NCBI GenBank assembly: GCA_031376485.1
Contig: JANMDV010000233.1
Location: forward strand, 1 to 7,454
Source of the DNA: CALMEC01 sp031376485
Lineage (GTDB): Bacteria > Actinomycetota > Thermoleophilia > Miltoncostaeales > Miltoncostaeaceae
Direction of reading: 5' to 3'
DNA length: 7,454 nt
The translations under genes and the position numbers were made by a program. How positions within the stretch are numbered: the stretch's first letter is position 1; each line of letters begins with the position of its first letter. Positions 6,204-7,454 of this stretch are shown piece by piece. Below the pieces are notes generated by a model. That model did no database searches. It saw only the letters and a program-made list of their open reading frames with translations, and was not told the origin of the DNA.

Positions 6204-6580
6204 ACGAACTGCCGCGGGTGCTCTTCGTCTGCATCCAGAACGCCGGGAGATCGCAGATGGCTCAGGCGTTCTGGGAGATGGCCGGCGGGTCGGGTCGCTC
6301 TGCGGGGTCAGCGCCTGCGGCCAACGTGCACCCCGAGGTCGTCGCGGTCATGCGTGAGGTCGGGGTGGAACTGGCCGAGCGCGTGCCGCATGGACTGACG
6401 ACAGAGGATGCCGAGTGGGCGGAAATCGTCGTGACGATGGGCTGTGGCGACGCGTGCCCGTATGTCCCGGGCACGCGATATCTGGACTGGGAGCTCACCG
6501 ATCCGCACGGCCAAGGCCTCGACGCGGTGCGCTCCATCCGCGACGAGATTCGACGGTTGATCGACGACCTAGTGGTGTGA
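6200..6580 (+). CDS. arsC: Arsenate reductase, LMW-PTP type (ArsC)
   Basis: A 126-aa cytosolic enzyme reducing arsenate to arsenite. The phosphotyrosine-phosphatase loop VLFVCIQNAGRSQMAQAF (7-24) gives nucleophile Cys11 and Arg17 in CX5R. A second region, VVTMGCGDACPYVPG (77-91), holds Cys82 and Cys86, and YLDWELTDP (94-102) supplies the general-acid Asp region. The GCGDxCP form resembles actinobacterial ArsC, some members of which use mycothiol and mycoredoxin; the thioredoxin-linked S. aureus type uses a wider Cys82/Cys89 pair. Which reductant serves here is unresolved. The ATG overlaps the channel stop by four bases. The last two residues (Val-Val) and the TGA stop are encoded by the left terminal repeat of the inserted MITE-like element. 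Without the insertion the frame would end Gly-Ala-Gly-Ser-Arg after Leu124. The catalytic core is intact, so activity is probably kept. Confidence 0.92.
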   Translation: MNELPRVLFVCIQNAGRSQMAQAFWEMAGGSGRSAGSAPAANVHPEVVAVMREVGVELAERVPHGLTTEDAEWAEIVVTMGCGDACPYVPGTRYLDWELTDPHGQGLDAVRSIRDEIRRLIDDLVV

Positions 6581-6593
6581 CATCCAAATGGCG
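6572..6593 (+). repeat. Left terminal inverted repeat of the MITE-like element
   Basis: The arm begins GTGGTGTGACATC and ends GGCG. It differs from the reverse complement of the right arm at positions 7 (T against C), 14 (C against G) and 19 (G against A). Its first nine bases, read in the arsC frame, are GTG GTG TGA and so give arsC its stop codon. Confidence 0.75.
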
Positions 6594-6640
6594 TGCCTGT
6601 ATCCCTGAGCGAGAGCGAGCGAGGCGATGGACGCAGGTCG

Positions 6641-6665
6641 TCGGGAATATCGGGCATATTCGCGA
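6641..6665. repeat. Central hairpin inside the MITE-like element
   Basis: GAATAT (6645-6650) and ATATTC (6656-6661) are perfect complements around CGGGC. TCG (6641-6643) and CGA (6663-6665) extend the stem past one mismatch. It sits near the middle of the element, so the whole element could fold as a long stem with an inner hairpin. Confidence 0.5.
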
Positions 6666-6711
6666 TACCGAGGACGCCGCATCGCGACGCTCGCAGCCAG
6701 GGAGACACCAC

Positions 6712-6733
6712 CGCTATTTCGATGTCGCACCAC
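6712..6733 (-). repeat. Right terminal inverted repeat of the MITE-like element
   Basis: Read on the minus strand this arm begins GTGGTGCGACATC and ends AGCG. It is followed outward by TA and GG, mirroring CC and TA on the left. It ends 23 bases before the stop codon of the minus-strand MntR-like gene. Confidence 0.75.
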
Positions 6734-6756
6734 TAGGTGCAGGCTCCCGCTAACGG

Positions 6757-7449
6757 TCAGTCTTGCGGCGACACCCGCACCGCGCGGGCTGCATCAGGGG
6801 GGACCTCGATGATGGAACCGCCGCCGACCCGTACCCTGAGTGGTCCGCCGAACGCACCGTGCCCGATCATCTCGACCGCCACGTCCGGCACCAAACCCAT
6901 CTCGGCCAGGTATCGAAGCAGGGCCGGATCCTGGTCACCCACCCTGCGGACGGTCGCCGTATCGCCCTCGGGAAGCTCCGACAGCAGATCGGTCGCCACC
7001 TCGGGGACCTCACCACCCAACGTGGGGATCGGGTCGCCGTGCGGGTCGTGCTCCGGATGTCCGAGTGCCTCCGCGATGCGTGCCTCGAGTTCCTCCGACA
7101 GGTGGTGCTCCAAGATCTCCGCCTCGTGGTGTACCTGATCCCAGGGGACTCCCAGGCGCGTGACCAGGTAGGTCTCGAGCAGACGGTGATGGCGGATCAC
7201 CTCGAGCGCCGCAGCACGTCCGGACGCGGTCAACTCGACCGCGCCGCGCCGGCCCGTGGGCGACACGAAGCCGAACTCTCCCATTCGCTTGAGCATCGCG
7301 CTCGCAGACGGCGCGGTCACTGCCAACGCGTCGGCCACCTCCGACGTCCCGACGCTTGACCGCCCGGTGTCCTCGCCCACCCGGTAGATCGCCTTGAGGT
7401 AGTCCTGCACCGCAGGACTCGGCCGGGCGCGCTCGTCCTCACCGCTCAT
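6757..7449 (-). CDS. DtxR/MntR-family metal-dependent repressor with FeoA-like domain
   Basis: A 230-aa cytosolic metal-sensing repressor. An N-terminal winged helix (about 12-77) contains TSEVADALAVTAPSASAMLKR, with the recognition helix near 46-57. A dimerisation and metal-binding domain follows (about 78-142), then a FeoA/SH3-like domain (about 155-228). Aligned by eye to DtxR, the ancillary site is His88, Glu92 and His107. The primary site is Asp16, Glu111, Glu114 and His115, where DtxR has Met10 and Cys102. Asp and Glu at those two places are the MntR pattern and favour manganese over iron sensing. MntR's Glu11 position is Lys19 here, so the site is not identical. The ATG at 7447-7449 lies five bases from the window edge, so an upstream start or operator cannot be judged. 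It converges on arsC; I see no functional link between them. Confidence 0.88.
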   Translation of the reverse strand: MSGEDERARPSPAVQDYLKAIYRVGEDTGRSSVGTSEVADALAVTAPSASAMLKRMGEFGFVSPTGRRGAVELTASGRAAALEVIRHHRLLETYLVTRLGVPWDQVHHEAEILEHHLSEELEARIAEALGHPEHDPHGDPIPTLGGEVPEVATDLLSELPEGDTATVRRVGDQDPALLRYLAEMGLVPDVAVEMIGHGAFGGPLRVRVGGGSIIEVPPDAARAVRVSPQD

Positions 7450-7454
7450 ACCGC

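Larger units (their letters stand above)
6570..6735. mobile_element. MITE-like element with TA target duplication (IS630/Tc1-mariner type)
   Basis: A 162-base body (6572-6733) is bounded by 22-base terminal inverted repeats matching at 19 of 22 positions. TA directly abuts both ends (6570-6571 and 6734-6735), and the outer bases make CTAG-type contexts on each side. IS630-family transposases are known to prefer TA within CTAG and to duplicate the TA. The interior encodes no transposase, so the element would need one acting in trans. Its centre carries a further near-palindrome with GAATAT-CGGGC-ATATTC at 6645-6661. It lies across the end of arsC and fills nearly all of the gap to the convergent MntR-like gene, where its paired ends could also act as a transcript-ending stem. 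No second copy is visible in this window, so the transposon interpretation rests on structure alone. Confidence 0.7.

Noticed and set aside
6627..6812. 61-aa open frame inside the MITE-like element
   Set aside because: It runs from inside the element across its right end into the reverse strand of the MntR-like gene, with no recognisable protein character.

Overview
The window is GC-rich and has GTG starts, very short gene spacing and one apparently leaderless promoter. Its families are a futalosine-pathway MqnD, a DtxR/MntR-type regulator with a C-terminal FeoA-like domain, and an ArsR with an N-terminal Cys-Cys pair. Together these point to an actinobacterium. A deep-branching lineage such as Thermoleophilia is possible, but this is an inference and the sequence does not prove it. 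I see no rRNA, tRNA or CRISPR array.

Layout. Bases 1-371 hold no gene I can support. On the minus strand 372-1370 is a two-TM potassium channel with a cytoplasmic RCK (TrkA-N plus TrkA-C) module. Divergent from it, 1471-2316 encodes MqnD (menaquinone biosynthesis), followed 12 bases later by a small unrecognised protein with two CxxC pairs (2329-2766). A 407-base gap with several inverted repeats precedes a secreted protein (3174-4985) with a gluzincin-like HEVFH zinc-protease signature. Convergent to that gene is an arsenic locus: arsR on the minus strand (5019-5375), and on the plus strand a MIP-family channel (5466-6203) overlapping by four bases an LMW-PTP-type arsenate reductase (6200-6580). 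The 90-base arsR/channel gap holds overlapping back-to-back promoters interleaved with three copies of a TCAATC/GATTGA hexamer, the probable ArsR operator. The window ends with a minus-strand MntR-like repressor (6757-7449).

The arsenic genes make a compact detoxification module. ArsC would reduce arsenate to arsenite, the aquaglyceroporin-like channel would let arsenite flow out down its gradient, and ArsR would release both promoters on binding arsenite. No ArsB or Acr3 pump is in the window.

The most interesting observation is a 162-base non-coding element (6572-6733) between arsC and the MntR gene. It has 22-base terminal inverted repeats (19/22 matching) and is flanked on both sides by TA inside CTAG, as expected for a MITE mobilised by an IS630/Tc1-mariner transposase. 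It has inserted in the last codons of arsC. Removing it and one TA rebuilds a reading frame that continues five codons to a TAA. The present arsC stop codon lies inside the left terminal repeat, at one of the three positions where the two repeats differ.
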